Source: Christiangramia flava JLT2011 (GTDB taxonomy: Bacteria; Bacteroidota; Bacteroidia; Flavobacteriales; Flavobacteriaceae). Taken from it: DNA of 64,000 nt. Position numbers and translations under genes: made by a program. Positions 1 through 8,524 of this stretch are shown here, piece after piece. The notes under the pieces are model-generated. The model saw nothing but the letters and a program-made list of their open reading frames with translations, had not been told where the DNA came from and did no database searches. Each line of letters begins with the position of its first letter. Position 1 is the stretch's first letter. The stretch is taken from NCBI RefSeq assembly GCF_001951155.1, contig NZ_CP016359.1:3744001-3808000 (forward strand). The letters run 5' to 3'.

Positions 1-1385
1 GATTTGAAAAAGAGGGAAAAATAGGTGGAATGGCCTGGATGGCAACGGCTATAAAATCAATTAGAAAAGAGAAAGGGAATGACCATATAATTCTGCTTGA
101 TGGCGGAGATACTTTTAGTGATGACCAGTTAGGGAATTTAACGAAAGGTGAAGCGATGATTCTGATGATGAATAAACTAAATTATGATTTGATGGTGCTG
201 GGAAATCATGATTTTGATTATAGCCTGGAGAGGACTCGTGAACTGGAGACAATGGCTAATTTTCCGATGCGTGCAGCCAACATAATAGATCAGGAAACCG
301 GAAGCCCAATCTTTCAAGATCCTTATATCATATTGGAAAGAGGTGATTTAAAAATTGGTTTGCTGCCAATTGGGTATAGGAATACTCCTCTAACAGGAAA
401 TTCTAAAAATATCAAAGGCTTAAAATTTATTAAGGGGATAGAAGCAGTTGACAAATATCTTCCTGAATTGAAAACCAAAGCCGATATTATTGTTTTGCTT
501 TCCCACGAAGGTATGGCGGTAGATAAAATAATAGCTGAAAAAATAAATGGGATTGATCTAATTATTGGCGCCCATAGCCATGATGTTATAGAACCACCAA
601 TTAAAATCAACCAGACCTACGTAGTGCAGGCTTTGTCTGATGCTGCAGTATTAGGTGAAACTGAAATGATAATTACAAATAAAAAATTGTCTGGCATCAA
701 AACGCGATATCACTATTTATGGCATGATACCTATACAGCAGATGAGGAACAGCAGAAATTAGTGAAAGAGCTTCGTAAGCCATTTGTGTCCCAACTAGAA
801 GAAAAAATTACACAAACCGATACAATTATTGGAAGACAATATAAATCTGAAAGCCCTTTTGATAAAGTAGTGACCACGTTGATGAAGGACAATTTCAAAA
901 CTGATGCCGCATTTCTTCCCGGTGTGGGATATGGGATTTCCTTAAAGGGAACTATTACCAGTGAGGATATATACAAGTTACTCCCTCATCCTGCAAAAAT
1001 TGTGACCCTGGAAATGACGGGAGATCAGATAAGAAAAACATTAGAGCAAACGGCTACAAATTTAAAGCCTGAAAATAAATTGGATATTGTGGGAGGTCTT
1101 ATTCAGTCATCGGGCATTCATTATCATGTAGATCTTTCCAGGCCTATTGGAAAACGGATATCAGATATAAAAATTAACAATGAGTCTTTAGTAGATAGCA
1201 AGCTATATAAAATTGCCACACATTCAGGTATGCTAAACGGGATTCATAATTATGCAGAATTTTCAAAAGGCACTAATATTGAAAAGACAGATATAATTCT
1301 AACTGAATTTATATTAGAGAAATTAAGAAAAGTAGCTGAGCTTGATTTTCCTGAAAATATGGGAGAGATTACCGTTACCAAATAA
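1..1385 (+). CDS. 5'-nucleotidase-family metallophosphoesterase (5' end outside window)
   Basis: The reading frame is open from base 3, so the gene begins left of the window and the ATG at 30 is internal. The N-terminal metal-binding DxH motif is missing for that reason. Visible family signatures are DGGDTF, GNHDFDY, LLSHEG and GAHSHD, the usual dinuclear-metal ligands. They are followed by a C-terminal 5'-nucleotidase substrate domain from about residue 230. The family hydrolyses nucleotides or related phosphoesters, usually in the periplasm; the signal peptide cannot be seen here. The DsrE-like gene follows 28 bp downstream, so the two are probably cotranscribed. The convergent SoxB-like gene is a distant paralogue. 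The substrate is unknown. Confidence 0.88.
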   Translation, partial: FEKEGKIGGMAWMATAIKSIRKEKGNDHIILLDGGDTFSDDQLGNLTKGEAMILMMNKLNYDLMVLGNHDFDYSLERTRELETMANFPMRAANIIDQETGSPIFQDPYIILERGDLKIGLLPIGYRNTPLTGNSKNIKGLKFIKGIEAVDKYLPELKTKADIIVLLSHEGMAVDKIIAEKINGIDLIIGAHSHDVIEPPIKINQTYVVQALSDAAVLGETEMIITNKKLSGIKTRYHYLWHDTYTADEEQQKLVKELRKPFVSQLEEKITQTDTIIGRQYKSESPFDKVVTTLMKDNFKTDAAFLPGVGYGISLKGTITSEDIYKLLPHPAKIVTLEMTGDQIRKTLEQTATNLKPENKLDIVGGLIQSSGIHYHVDLSRPIGKRISDIKINNESLVDSKLYKIATHSGMLNGIHNYAEFSKGTNIEKTDIILTEFILEKLRKVAELDFPENMGEITVTK

Positions 1386-1413
1386 TCTTTACTTTGATTA
1401 AAAAAAGATTTTT

Positions 1414-1941
1414 ATGAAAACAACATTAAAGATTTTAATAATTCTTACAATCAGTTTTCAAATGAAAGCACAGGAATGGCAGACTCCTGAAATAGAAGGT
1501 TATGGGAAGATCAAGTATTTTGAAGATGCAGCTGAATTACCTGACACTTCCCTAACCTATAAAATGATTTTTAATATTGATAGCGAAAAGGAAAAAGAAG
1601 GTGTTAACGTGGGGTTATGGAGAATTGCCCGGACCTTGAATATACTAAAAGCCGGAAATATATCTAATGAAAAGATTGATATTGTGGCTGTTTTACATGG
1701 AGAGGCCACTTATGCGATTTTAACTGACAAAGAATATAAAAAGCGTTTTCAAACCCAAAATCCCAATATGGGGTTATTAAGGCTTTTAAAAGAAAACGGA
1801 GTGACAGTTTTGGTTTGTGGGCAGGCTATGGCTTCAAGAAATATAGAAAAAGAACACCTCAATTTGTATGTTGAAATGGCTCTTTCAGCTTTAACTGTCT
1901 TACCGAACTATCAGTTAAAAGGCTATGCATTGATTCCTTAA
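1414..1941 (+). CDS. Exported DsrE/DsrF-like protein
   Basis: The 175-residue product starts with a hydrophobic signal peptide of about 19 residues ending near MKAQ, so it is probably periplasmic. The rest fits the DsrE/YchN-like fold: a beta strand (KMIFNID), a helix with GLWRIARTLNIL, then IDIVAVLHG and VTVLVCGQAMASR. The cysteine in VLVCG sits where DsrE-family proteins keep a persulfide-carrying cysteine. Family members bind or relay sulfane sulfur, but the role of the exported flavobacterial branch is not established. Placement next to a nucleotidase-family enzyme and a sulfur locus supports a sulfur role by inference only. Confidence 0.75.
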   Translation: MKTTLKILIILTISFQMKAQEWQTPEIEGYGKIKYFEDAAELPDTSLTYKMIFNIDSEKEKEGVNVGLWRIARTLNILKAGNISNEKIDIVAVLHGEATYAILTDKEYKKRFQTQNPNMGLLRLLKENGVTVLVCGQAMASRNIEKEHLNLYVEMALSALTVLPNYQLKGYALIP

Positions 1942-1992
1942 TTTCAGGAAACTTTGCGGAGTATTAATTTATTTTTTCTAAAATAAGCTCAT

Positions 1993-3420
1993 TCAAACCA
2001 GCCTAAAACTTCCAACTTTGCTGGGTGTAAAAACTGGATTTTTCTTCAAATACTCCTTCATAGCTGCTACGGCCGTTTGTTCGTGTCTTTTTCTATTTTT
2101 ACCATATTTACGAGCAACCCCTTGCGTGGTAACAAACCCCACTTTATATATTTTATCAAAATTGATATGGTCACTTTTAAAATATATTTCCTGGATGCGA
2201 TGACCTTTAGGATTCTCAATGCGAAAATTTACTTGTAATCCTAAACAACGTTTCACATAGCCTCCCATTTGACCAATGGGATCACAACAAAAGGTACGCT
2301 CCAGGTTTTCTTCCAACATCTCCTTAATTTCTGCACCTGTAAGTTCTACTGTGGAAACAGGAGGATTCATTGGGGCAATATTATATAAATCGTTCTCTGT
2401 AATATTTCCTTTGGGAATGGGTGCACCGTAACGCCATCCGTTCGAAAAGACAATCTCTGTTGCGGTACTATTGGCAATCGATCGAAGCAATAATTCGTCC
2501 AAAGTAGAATTTATGGTATTATAGCGATGTAATGTCTCGGTAGTACTACCAATAGCCAGTTCTCTTATCTCTTGATAGGGTTTTAGCAGATTTTGAACCA
2601 TGGTGTCTACTTTGGTATTTTTTGGTAAGGAAGCATCCACTTTAACAAGTTCGTAATCATAGGCTTTAATCTTTTTATCCTCTATTTCAAGAATAAAATT
2701 CCCTATGAAGGCGCCGTGGCATCCGCATTGTACTATACGTGTACCATTAATTTCAATAGGTTTATAAATTCTATTATGGGTATGGGCACTCAGACAAATA
2801 TCTATACCTTCCACTTTTTTCAGAAGTTCAACATCCTGCGGAAACCCATTATGGGAAAGCAAGATTATTATATCAGATCCCCTGGCTTTTAAATTTTTTA
2901 CATATTCTGATACTTCATCCAAACCGGAGGTAAACTTTAGACCTTTGCTCATCTTTTCGGGCATCACTTTATCCACGATCATAGCGCTAATACCTATTAC
3001 GCCAATTTTAAGACCTGCCTTTTCATACATGGCAGTGGGTTGTAAAAAATTTGACCCATCTTCTGAATATATGTTACACCCCAATACCGGAAATTCCAGT
3101 TGAGTATTTAACTCTTTCAATCGATCAGGTCCATAGGCAAAATCCCAATGCCCTACAAGTGCATCAAGCTTTAACGCATTTAAAATAGGTACAAGAGCTT
3201 TGCCCTCAGAATCTACAACAGGTTTTGTTCCGTGCAGGGTATCTCCCCCATCAAAGAATAATGTATTAGGGTTTCTTTTACGAATTTGTTCCGCGAATCC
3301 TGCAATATGAGCATAACCTCCGGCAGTTTCTACCACTTCCCCGGTTTCATTATAAAATAGCTCGGGATGTGGGGCGATATAACCATGTACATCGTTTATA
3401 AATAAAACATTTAATTTCAT
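1993..3420 (-). CDS. SoxB-like metallophosphoesterase
   Basis: The 475-residue protein has the 5'-nucleotidase layout: INDVHG at the start, DGGDT near residue 58, LLSHNG and SAHTHN near residues 190-215, then a C-terminal nucleotidase domain. Instead of the usual GNH(E/D) motif it has VGHWDFAYG. That resembles the GHWEF-type motif I associate with SoxB, the enzyme that hydrolyses sulfate from SoxYZ-bound thiosulfate. Unlike classical SoxB (about 560 residues, Tat-exported), this protein starts directly at MKLNVLFIND without a signal peptide, so it looks cytoplasmic. DsbD and a TlpA-like thioredoxin lie upstream on the same strand, as SoxV/SoxW-like proteins do in sox clusters. No soxXA, soxYZ or soxCD is visible. 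The sulfur role is inferred. Confidence 0.75.
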   Translation of the reverse strand: MKLNVLFINDVHGYIAPHPELFYNETGEVVETAGGYAHIAGFAEQIRKRNPNTLFFDGGDTLHGTKPVVDSEGKALVPILNALKLDALVGHWDFAYGPDRLKELNTQLEFPVLGCNIYSEDGSNFLQPTAMYEKAGLKIGVIGISAMIVDKVMPEKMSKGLKFTSGLDEVSEYVKNLKARGSDIIILLSHNGFPQDVELLKKVEGIDICLSAHTHNRIYKPIEINGTRIVQCGCHGAFIGNFILEIEDKKIKAYDYELVKVDASLPKNTKVDTMVQNLLKPYQEIRELAIGSTTETLHRYNTINSTLDELLLRSIANSTATEIVFSNGWRYGAPIPKGNITENDLYNIAPMNPPVSTVELTGAEIKEMLEENLERTFCCDPIGQMGGYVKRCLGLQVNFRIENPKGHRIQEIYFKSDHINFDKIYKVGFVTTQGVARKYGKNRKRHEQTAVAAMKEYLKKNPVFTPSKVGSFRLV

Positions 3421-3493
3421 AGTATCTGTTTTTTAAGAGAATAGCGTGTGTTCCAAAATTTTTAAGTAAATCAGTATACTCCCTACACTGTAT

Positions 3494-5572
3494 TTAATCC
3501 TCCTTATTCTGAATTATCCCTGTCGAAGCAATATTCTTTTCTTGTCTTGCATCGAATTCCTTTAAACCATTGTCTAAAAATTCAATGAAATTTTCAACAT
3601 TTAGATCATAGCCTTTTGGAGCACTCAATAAAGAGCCACTAGTATCAACCAGCGTATAATATGGTTGCGCATTGGCGTTTAGCTTTTGGATCATGAAATC
3701 CAGATTCTGTTTGCCAATGGTTTTTTTAACTTTTTGATCATGGGCTGAAACATACCATTCAGATTCTGGTAATTCTGTTTTTTCATCTACATATAGCGCT
3801 ACTACCACATAATCGTTTTTCAGCCGTTTCAAAACCCTTGGATCACTCCAGACTGTAGCTTCCATTTCACGGCAATTAACGCAGCCATGACCTGTAAAGT
3901 CAATAAAAATGGGTTTATTTTGCTTTTGCGCACATTCCAATGCCTGATCATAATCAAAATATCCCTGGATATTGTGAGGTAATTCCAGAAGGTCATTATA
4001 TTTCGGAGTTCCGCAATTTGTAATATTACTATCAACTTCGTTTTCACTTACCAGAGTTGAAGTATTCATGTTAAAATTTTGGCTGCTCATAGGTGGTAAA
4101 TATCCTGCTAATGGTTTTAATGGTGCACCAAATAATCCCGGAATCAAATAGACCACAAAGCTAAATATTAATATAGCCGATATGACTCTGTATACTGAAG
4201 CACTTTCCGTTTTCTTTTCATGTGGAAATTGAATTTTACCCAACAGGTAAAATCCAAGAAATGCAAAAATCACAATCCAAAGAGCTAAATAAATATCGCG
4301 GTCAAGAAATTCCCAGTGATAAACCTGGTCCACTATACTCAAAAATTTCAGGGCTAATGCCAATTCCACAAACCCCAGAACAACCTTAACCGTATTGAGC
4401 CAGCCTCCACTTTTGGGTAATGATTTTAACCAATGGGGAAATATTGCAAACAGCGTAAAAGGCAGTGCAAATGCCAGCGAAAACCCTAGCATCCCAATTA
4501 GGGGTTTTATAGTTTCCCCATTAGCCGCTTGCAATAAAATTGTTCCTGCAATTGGCCCGGTACAACTAAAACCAACCAGCACTAAAGTAAAAGCCATAAA
4601 AAAAATACCTAACAAACCACCTTTGTTAGATTGTGCATCTATTTTATTCACAAATGAATTTGGCAGACGGATCTCAAATAATCCAAAAAAGGATAGTGCA
4701 AATAGTAGAAAAACTGCAAAGAAAAAAAGATTGGGTAGCCAATGTGTACTAAGAAAATTAGCGAAATCGGCACCAAACAATAAAGAAAACACTGTTCCTA
4801 TTAACGTATAAATCAGAATAATCGAAAAACCATATAATAATGCCTGACTTATTCCATTTGCCCGACTGATGTTAGATTTTGTGAAATAGGTTACTGTCAT
4901 GGGAATCATAGGAAAAACACAAGGTGTTAACAAAGCTGCCAGACCGGCCCCAAAGGATAGTAGAAAAAAGGTAAGAAGGAAAGCTCCGCCTTCCTCCTTT
5001 TCTTCTATTTTAAACTCATTCTTAAAAGATTTCAATTCTTTTGAGGATATAAGATCATTTCCATCTTTTATGCTGGCACTCTGATTTTGTAAAAAATCCT
5101 CTTTCTTGCTGTTCCATACCAAATCCGTTTCAAAGGGGATACACTGTCCTGTAACATCAGAACATATTTGATAAATGGCTACAGCTTCTATTTTGGGTAC
5201 ACTGCTTCTAATCTTAATACGCTGTTGAAATTCAGCTATACCCGTAAAATAAGTGTACTTACCTCCCCATAATTCGTCATATTTTTCTTTTGGGTCAACA
5301 GGGATGAGATCACCAATAACTTCATAAGATTGATTTTCACCAAAATTAATCTCGGTAAGCATCGGTCCCAGTTCGGGATCAAAGTCGCTTGAATATAAAT
5401 ACCAGTCGGCAGGAACCTCTGCCTGAAAACTGATTACGATCGTATCTCCCGGTTCTAGTTTTTCTTTATCTACAGACACCTCCCAATTCGGTGGATCCAT
5501 CACCTGGCCATAACTTGATAAGGAGCTGATGAAAATACTCAGCAAGAACATTAAGAATTTAATATATCTCAT
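3494..5572 (-). CDS. dsbD: Thiol:disulfide interchange protein DsbD
   Basis: The 692-residue, three-part protein carries electrons from cytoplasmic thioredoxin to periplasmic thiol proteins. A signal peptide is followed by an N-terminal domain (about 25-155) with paired cysteines in ICSDVTGQC. A membrane core of about eight helices (about 190-480) contains the redox cysteines of LLTPCVFPMIP and FSCTGPIAG. The C-terminal thioredoxin domain (about 540-670) has CVNC followed by REME. Length and order match full-length DsbD. The gene lies 36 bp downstream of the TlpA-like thioredoxin and 73 bp upstream of the SoxB-like gene, so the three probably form a unit that supplies reductant to a periplasmic sulfur or cytochrome pathway. 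Confidence 0.93.
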   Translation of the reverse strand: MRYIKFLMFLLSIFISSLSSYGQVMDPPNWEVSVDKEKLEPGDTIVISFQAEVPADWYLYSSDFDPELGPMLTEINFGENQSYEVIGDLIPVDPKEKYDELWGGKYTYFTGIAEFQQRIKIRSSVPKIEAVAIYQICSDVTGQCIPFETDLVWNSKKEDFLQNQSASIKDGNDLISSKELKSFKNEFKIEEKEEGGAFLLTFFLLSFGAGLAALLTPCVFPMIPMTVTYFTKSNISRANGISQALLYGFSIILIYTLIGTVFSLLFGADFANFLSTHWLPNLFFFAVFLLFALSFFGLFEIRLPNSFVNKIDAQSNKGGLLGIFFMAFTLVLVGFSCTGPIAGTILLQAANGETIKPLIGMLGFSLAFALPFTLFAIFPHWLKSLPKSGGWLNTVKVVLGFVELALALKFLSIVDQVYHWEFLDRDIYLALWIVIFAFLGFYLLGKIQFPHEKKTESASVYRVISAILIFSFVVYLIPGLFGAPLKPLAGYLPPMSSQNFNMNTSTLVSENEVDSNITNCGTPKYNDLLELPHNIQGYFDYDQALECAQKQNKPIFIDFTGHGCVNCREMEATVWSDPRVLKRLKNDYVVVALYVDEKTELPESEWYVSAHDQKVKKTIGKQNLDFMIQKLNANAQPYYTLVDTSGSLLSAPKGYDLNVENFIEFLDNGLKEFDARQEKNIASTGIIQNKED

Positions 5573-5608
5573 AAAGACTTATTTTTTAGATTTAAATTGA
5601 CCTTAAGC

Positions 5609-6205
5609 CTATTTGAGACCGTCTAGAAATTCTTTGAATTCCTGAGTGTCGTAATCTCCCATACCCTGATGAGTTAAGGCCAGATTTCCATCTGCATCTA
5701 TAATATAAGTAGTGGGGATTGCCTGGGAAGCGTACATTTGAGGCAAGTTTCCGGCCAATTTATATACTTCAAAATCATAACCTTTCCTCTTATTAAAATC
5801 TATAGCTTTTTGAAATTCATTATCTAAAGAAAGCATTATAAAGGCAACTTCTTCACCTTTTACATCATTGTACATATTATTTATTCCCGGCATTTCTGCC
5901 ACACAGGGAGGACACCAGGTTGCCCACATATTAAAGAAAATGACTTTACCTCGAAATTCTTCCATTTCAACGCGTTCACCCTTAGAATTGATAAGGCTCA
6001 TGTTGAAATCGGCTTTAGGTTTTTTGGCTTGTTCTTTCGGATTTGATTTTGCTTCTACATCTGGATTCATTAATCCCGTCTTTAAAACTCCTCGTTGTAC
6101 AAAACCAAAAACTTCGGTATGTAATCCGGTTAAAAATAAGGTGAGTATAATCGTTCCTGTAATACCATATTCGAGAAGATTTTTCTTTACTTTTTTATTC
6201 ATCAC
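5609..6205 (-). CDS. TlpA/ResA-like membrane-anchored thioredoxin
   Basis: The 198-residue protein has one N-terminal membrane anchor (about 12-35, ending GLHTEVFGFVQRG) and a thioredoxin domain from about residue 65. The active site is WATWCPPC, the TlpA/ResA/SoxW type. The proline loop is AIPTTYIID. It should face the periplasm and reduce disulfides using electrons from the DsbD encoded 36 bp downstream. Two Met codons are adjacent at the start; the first is used here. The pair could serve cytochrome c maturation generally, but adjacency to the SoxB-like gene suggests a SoxVW-like job. Confidence 0.88.
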   Translation of the reverse strand: MMNKKVKKNLLEYGITGTIILTLFLTGLHTEVFGFVQRGVLKTGLMNPDVEAKSNPKEQAKKPKADFNMSLINSKGERVEMEEFRGKVIFFNMWATWCPPCVAEMPGINNMYNDVKGEEVAFIMLSLDNEFQKAIDFNKRKGYDFEVYKLAGNLPQMYASQAIPTTYIIDADGNLALTHQGMGDYDTQEFKEFLDGLK

Positions 6206-6291
6206 TAAATTTTTTAATGCAATAACCCGATATGCTTACAATATTTTAAAACATCCAAGAAGGTTTATTGCCTGATTATATAATTAGATTA

Positions 6292-6312
6292 GAAGCTGAT
6301 TATTCCAGCTTC
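6292..6312 (-). terminator. Stem-loop after the small exported-protein gene
   Basis: GAAGCTG and CAGCTTC form a perfect 7-bp stem around a 7-base loop, 45 bp past the stop of the gene at 6357. There is no clear U-run, so intrinsic termination is only a possibility. Confidence 0.35.
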
Positions 6313-6356
6313 ATAAATAAGAATTTGTAGTTCAGTTAAATGAACCTTTTAAAAAA

Positions 6357-6707
6357 TCAGGATAATTTAGGAGGAGGAACAAATTTGTAAGTAAATGCCC
6401 TTGTTTCGGCATAAATGTGTTTGAAATTCCTTTTGAAATTGAGCTGAATAACAACTTCATCTTCCAGTTGTTTTTCTATCTGAAATACGGAATTACAAAA
6501 CGAATGAAAAGTAATTTGAATTCCATCAGATGACTGGTTAAAGTTACCATCTAAAGACTTCTTACCAGCATTCAAATCACAATGTTTCTTTACATAACTA
6601 ATTTTGTCTGAATTTACGATCTCCCCCAGAATATTTGAATCCAGGGCAATTAACTTACCAAACATAATAAGGGCAAGAATTATTGCTATGTATGATCGTA
6701 GGTTCAT
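6357..6707 (-). CDS. Small exported protein of unknown function
   Basis: I place the start at 6707 (MNLRSYIAIILAL), because an upstream in-frame Met at 6749 lies inside an operator palindrome. The 116-residue product has a signal peptide and two cysteines (KKHCDLN and HSFCNSV). It ends in a proline-rich PPPKLS tail like that of several small flavobacterial copper or redox proteins. Its promoter has a perfect TACTTTTG -7 element at 6713-6720, and the GTAACATTTGTTAC palindrome is centred 33 bp upstream of it. The gene therefore looks like a member of the Crp/Fnr regulon, and its mRNA should have almost no leader. I do not recognise a function. Confidence 0.65.
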   Translation of the reverse strand: MNLRSYIAIILALIMFGKLIALDSNILGEIVNSDKISYVKKHCDLNAGKKSLDGNFNQSSDGIQITFHSFCNSVFQIEKQLEDEVVIQLNFKRNFKHIYAETRAFTYKFVPPPKLS

Positions 6708-6712
6708 AAAGT

Positions 6713-6756
6713 CAAAAGTAATGAACAGTATGAGTAGATCAAGTAACATTTGTTAC
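6713..6756 (-). promoter_or_regulatory. Promoter with Crp/Fnr-type operator (site 1)
   Basis: GTAACATTTGTTAC (6743-6756) is an inverted repeat, GTAAC-N4-GTTAC. A perfect Bacteroidota -7 element, TACTTTTG on the minus strand, lies at 6713-6720. Centre-to-centre distance is 33 bp, which puts the operator near -41, the class II activator position for Crp/Fnr proteins. The site lies between the stop of the Crp/Fnr gene and the start at 6707. Confidence 0.75.
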
Positions 6757-6770
6757 ATAACCAAGGGAAA

Positions 6771-7403
6771 TTATAAATCAATTATTACAATACTATTTCT
6801 GCGTAATGAAATTTTACCTTCCATCTCTAAGGTTTTTAGCAATCTGGAAATAACAACACGGGAAGTATGAAGATCGTAAGCGATGTCCTGATGTGTTATT
6901 TGCAGGATTTCATTTTGATTTACCTTTGCCTTATCCTGCAAATATTGAAACAATCTTTTATCCATCTTAAGAAATGCTACTGAATCTATTGCATCCAGCA
7001 TTTCCTTAAGTCGTAAGCTGTAACTTTGAAAAACAAAGGTTCGCCAGGATTTATATTTTACAATCCATTCCTCCATTTTTCCTACAGGAACCATAATTAA
7101 ACTGGTATCCTTCTCGGTAACTGCTTTTATATCACTTTTACTTCTATCTAAACAACAAGTGAGTGTAACTGCGCACGTATCTCCTCTTTCAAGGAAATAG
7201 AGTAATAACTCGTCACCATCATCATCTACCCGGGAAATTTTTATAGCTCCATCCAGTAATAAAGGTATAGAGGTAACGTACTCTTCTGCACTTAAAATTA
7301 CTTCTCCAGCAGGAATTTCCTTAAAGGTCCCAATTTCAGATATTTCATTTAGCAATTCCTCTTCGAACACAAAGGAATAGGCTTCATATAAATCAGTTTT
7401 CAT
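6771..7403 (-). CDS. Crp/Fnr-family transcriptional regulator
   Basis: I place the start at 7403 (MKTDLYEAY), which avoids overlap with the transporter gene ending at 7417. The protein is 210 residues. It has a cyclic-nucleotide-binding-like beta barrel (about 25-125) and a C-terminal winged helix with THQDIAYDLHTSRVVISRLLK (about 163-185). Three cysteines (C77, C83, C84) cluster in GDTCAVTLTCC, where Fnr-like proteins often have effector contacts, so thiol or persulfide sensing is possible but unproven. It is the last gene of the YeeE/YedE operon, whose promoter carries the same palindrome found at three other promoters nearby. It is therefore the obvious candidate to bind GTAAC-N4-GTTAC and to autoregulate. 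Confidence 0.9.
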   Translation of the reverse strand: MKTDLYEAYSFVFEEELLNEISEIGTFKEIPAGEVILSAEEYVTSIPLLLDGAIKISRVDDDGDELLLYFLERGDTCAVTLTCCLDRSKSDIKAVTEKDTSLIMVPVGKMEEWIVKYKSWRTFVFQSYSLRLKEMLDAIDSVAFLKMDKRLFQYLQDKAKVNQNEILQITHQDIAYDLHTSRVVISRLLKTLEMEGKISLRRNSIVIIDL

Positions 7404-7416
7404 AGCAGAAGCTTTT

Positions 7417-7833
7417 TTAATGAGGAAGTTTATTTCGCAACAGGCCATATACAAAGGTTCCGAATAAAGCAGCCGCGATCACCACCAGTATCGAAATATA
7501 ACCAGCTCCTGCAAGCACATACATAGGACCCGGGCAGGCACCGGCAAGGGCCCAACCCAATCCAAAAATGATCCCACCAATTAAGTAACGGGCAATGCTT
7601 TTATCTTTTGGCTTTAACTGCATCTCCTGCCCGCCCATCGCTTTTATATTATTTCTCTTTATATATTGAACACCCAGCACACCGATAATTAATGCCGAAC
7701 CAATTATTCCATACATATGGAACGCTCCAAATTCAAACATTTCATAAATTCTGAACCAGGAAGCTGCTTCAGATTTATACATTATAATACCAAAAAAGAA
7801 TCCGATTAAAACGTAGGTAATATATCTCATCAT
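7417..7833 (-). CDS. YeeE/YedE-family transporter, second half (DUF6691-type)
   Basis: The 138-residue membrane protein has about four helices and the signature LGWALAGACPGPMYVLAG, which contains the conserved cysteine of YeeE/YedE (TsuA-like) thiosulfate or sulfur transporters. It corresponds to the C-terminal half of the fused family members. The N-terminal half is encoded immediately upstream (7834-8391), with stop and start directly adjacent (TAAATG). The two products presumably assemble into one channel-like transporter in the inner membrane. Thiosulfate is the best-supported substrate in the family; persulfide or other sulfur anions cannot be excluded. Confidence 0.88.
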   Translation of the reverse strand: MMRYITYVLIGFFFGIIMYKSEAASWFRIYEMFEFGAFHMYGIIGSALIIGVLGVQYIKRNNIKAMGGQEMQLKPKDKSIARYLIGGIIFGLGWALAGACPGPMYVLAGAGYISILVVIAAALFGTFVYGLLRNKLPH

Positions 7834-8391
7834 TTAAAATATTAATGGGTAAAATAAATGTATCATTATAAGACCACCAATAAAAAAGCCAATTACGGCA
7901 ATTAAGGAAGGTAGTTGCAGGTTGCTTAATCCTGATATTGCATGCCCTGAAGTACAACCACCCGCGTACCTGGCCCCGAAGCCAACCAAAAAACCACCGG
8001 CGATCAATACAAATAAAACAAGCGGATCACCCAGATTCTGCATAGCAAAAATTTCGGTAGGCATATAAGCTTCTCCCGCACTATGGATACCATATTCATT
8101 GCTTAATTTATCTGCCAGTCTTTCATTTATTTCTACCGTATTATTGGATAGATATGTAGAAGCAAAAAAACCACCCAGTACAGCACCTAAAACCACCATA
8201 AGGTTCCATCTCTCTTTCTTCCAGTCAAACCTAAAGAAATCGGCCGCTTTACCGGCCCCTGTCGCAGAACACATGGTACGTAGGTTAGAAGACATTCCAA
8301 ATTGTTTTCCCGTATAGAGCAACACGAACATCGTTGCCGCAATTAAAGGCCCGGAAATATACCAGGGCCAGGGTTCGTAGATCAATTCCAT
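7834..8391 (-). CDS. YeeE/YedE-family transporter, first half
   Basis: The 185-residue inner-membrane protein contains the second conserved YeeE/YedE cysteine motif, ARYAGGCTSGHAISG (about 140-155), and about five helices. It is the partner half of the product encoded at 7417-7833. It is the first gene of a three-gene operon with that gene and the Crp/Fnr regulator. Its promoter has GTAACCTTTGTTAC centred 33 bp upstream of a TATATTCG -7-like element, leaving a leader of about 14 nt. The operon is therefore probably activated by its own regulator in response to sulfur compounds or redox state. Import of thiosulfate is inferred from the family. Confidence 0.9.
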   Translation of the reverse strand: MELIYEPWPWYISGPLIAATMFVLLYTGKQFGMSSNLRTMCSATGAGKAADFFRFDWKKERWNLMVVLGAVLGGFFASTYLSNNTVEINERLADKLSNEYGIHSAGEAYMPTEIFAMQNLGDPLVLFVLIAGGFLVGFGARYAGGCTSGHAISGLSNLQLPSLIAVIGFFIGGLIMIHLFYPLIF

Positions 8392-8408
8392 TATATATTA
8401 TTTTTAGG

Positions 8409-8452
8409 CGAATATATTGAATAGGCAGTGCATACTCGGTAACCTTTGTTAC
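8409..8452 (-). promoter_or_regulatory. Promoter with Crp/Fnr-type operator (site 2)
   Basis: GTAACCTTTGTTAC lies at 8439-8452, and a -7-like TATATTCG (minus strand; one mismatch to TAnnTTTG) at 8409-8416. The 33-bp centre spacing is the same as at sites 1 and 4. It drives the YeeE/YedE-Crp operon. Confidence 0.7.
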
Positions 8453-8524
8453 ATACTGCAATAGAACTCTAAAATCAAAAATTTAAAATTTTCACGTCGT
8501 ATCGATTTAGAATACATAGCCTGC

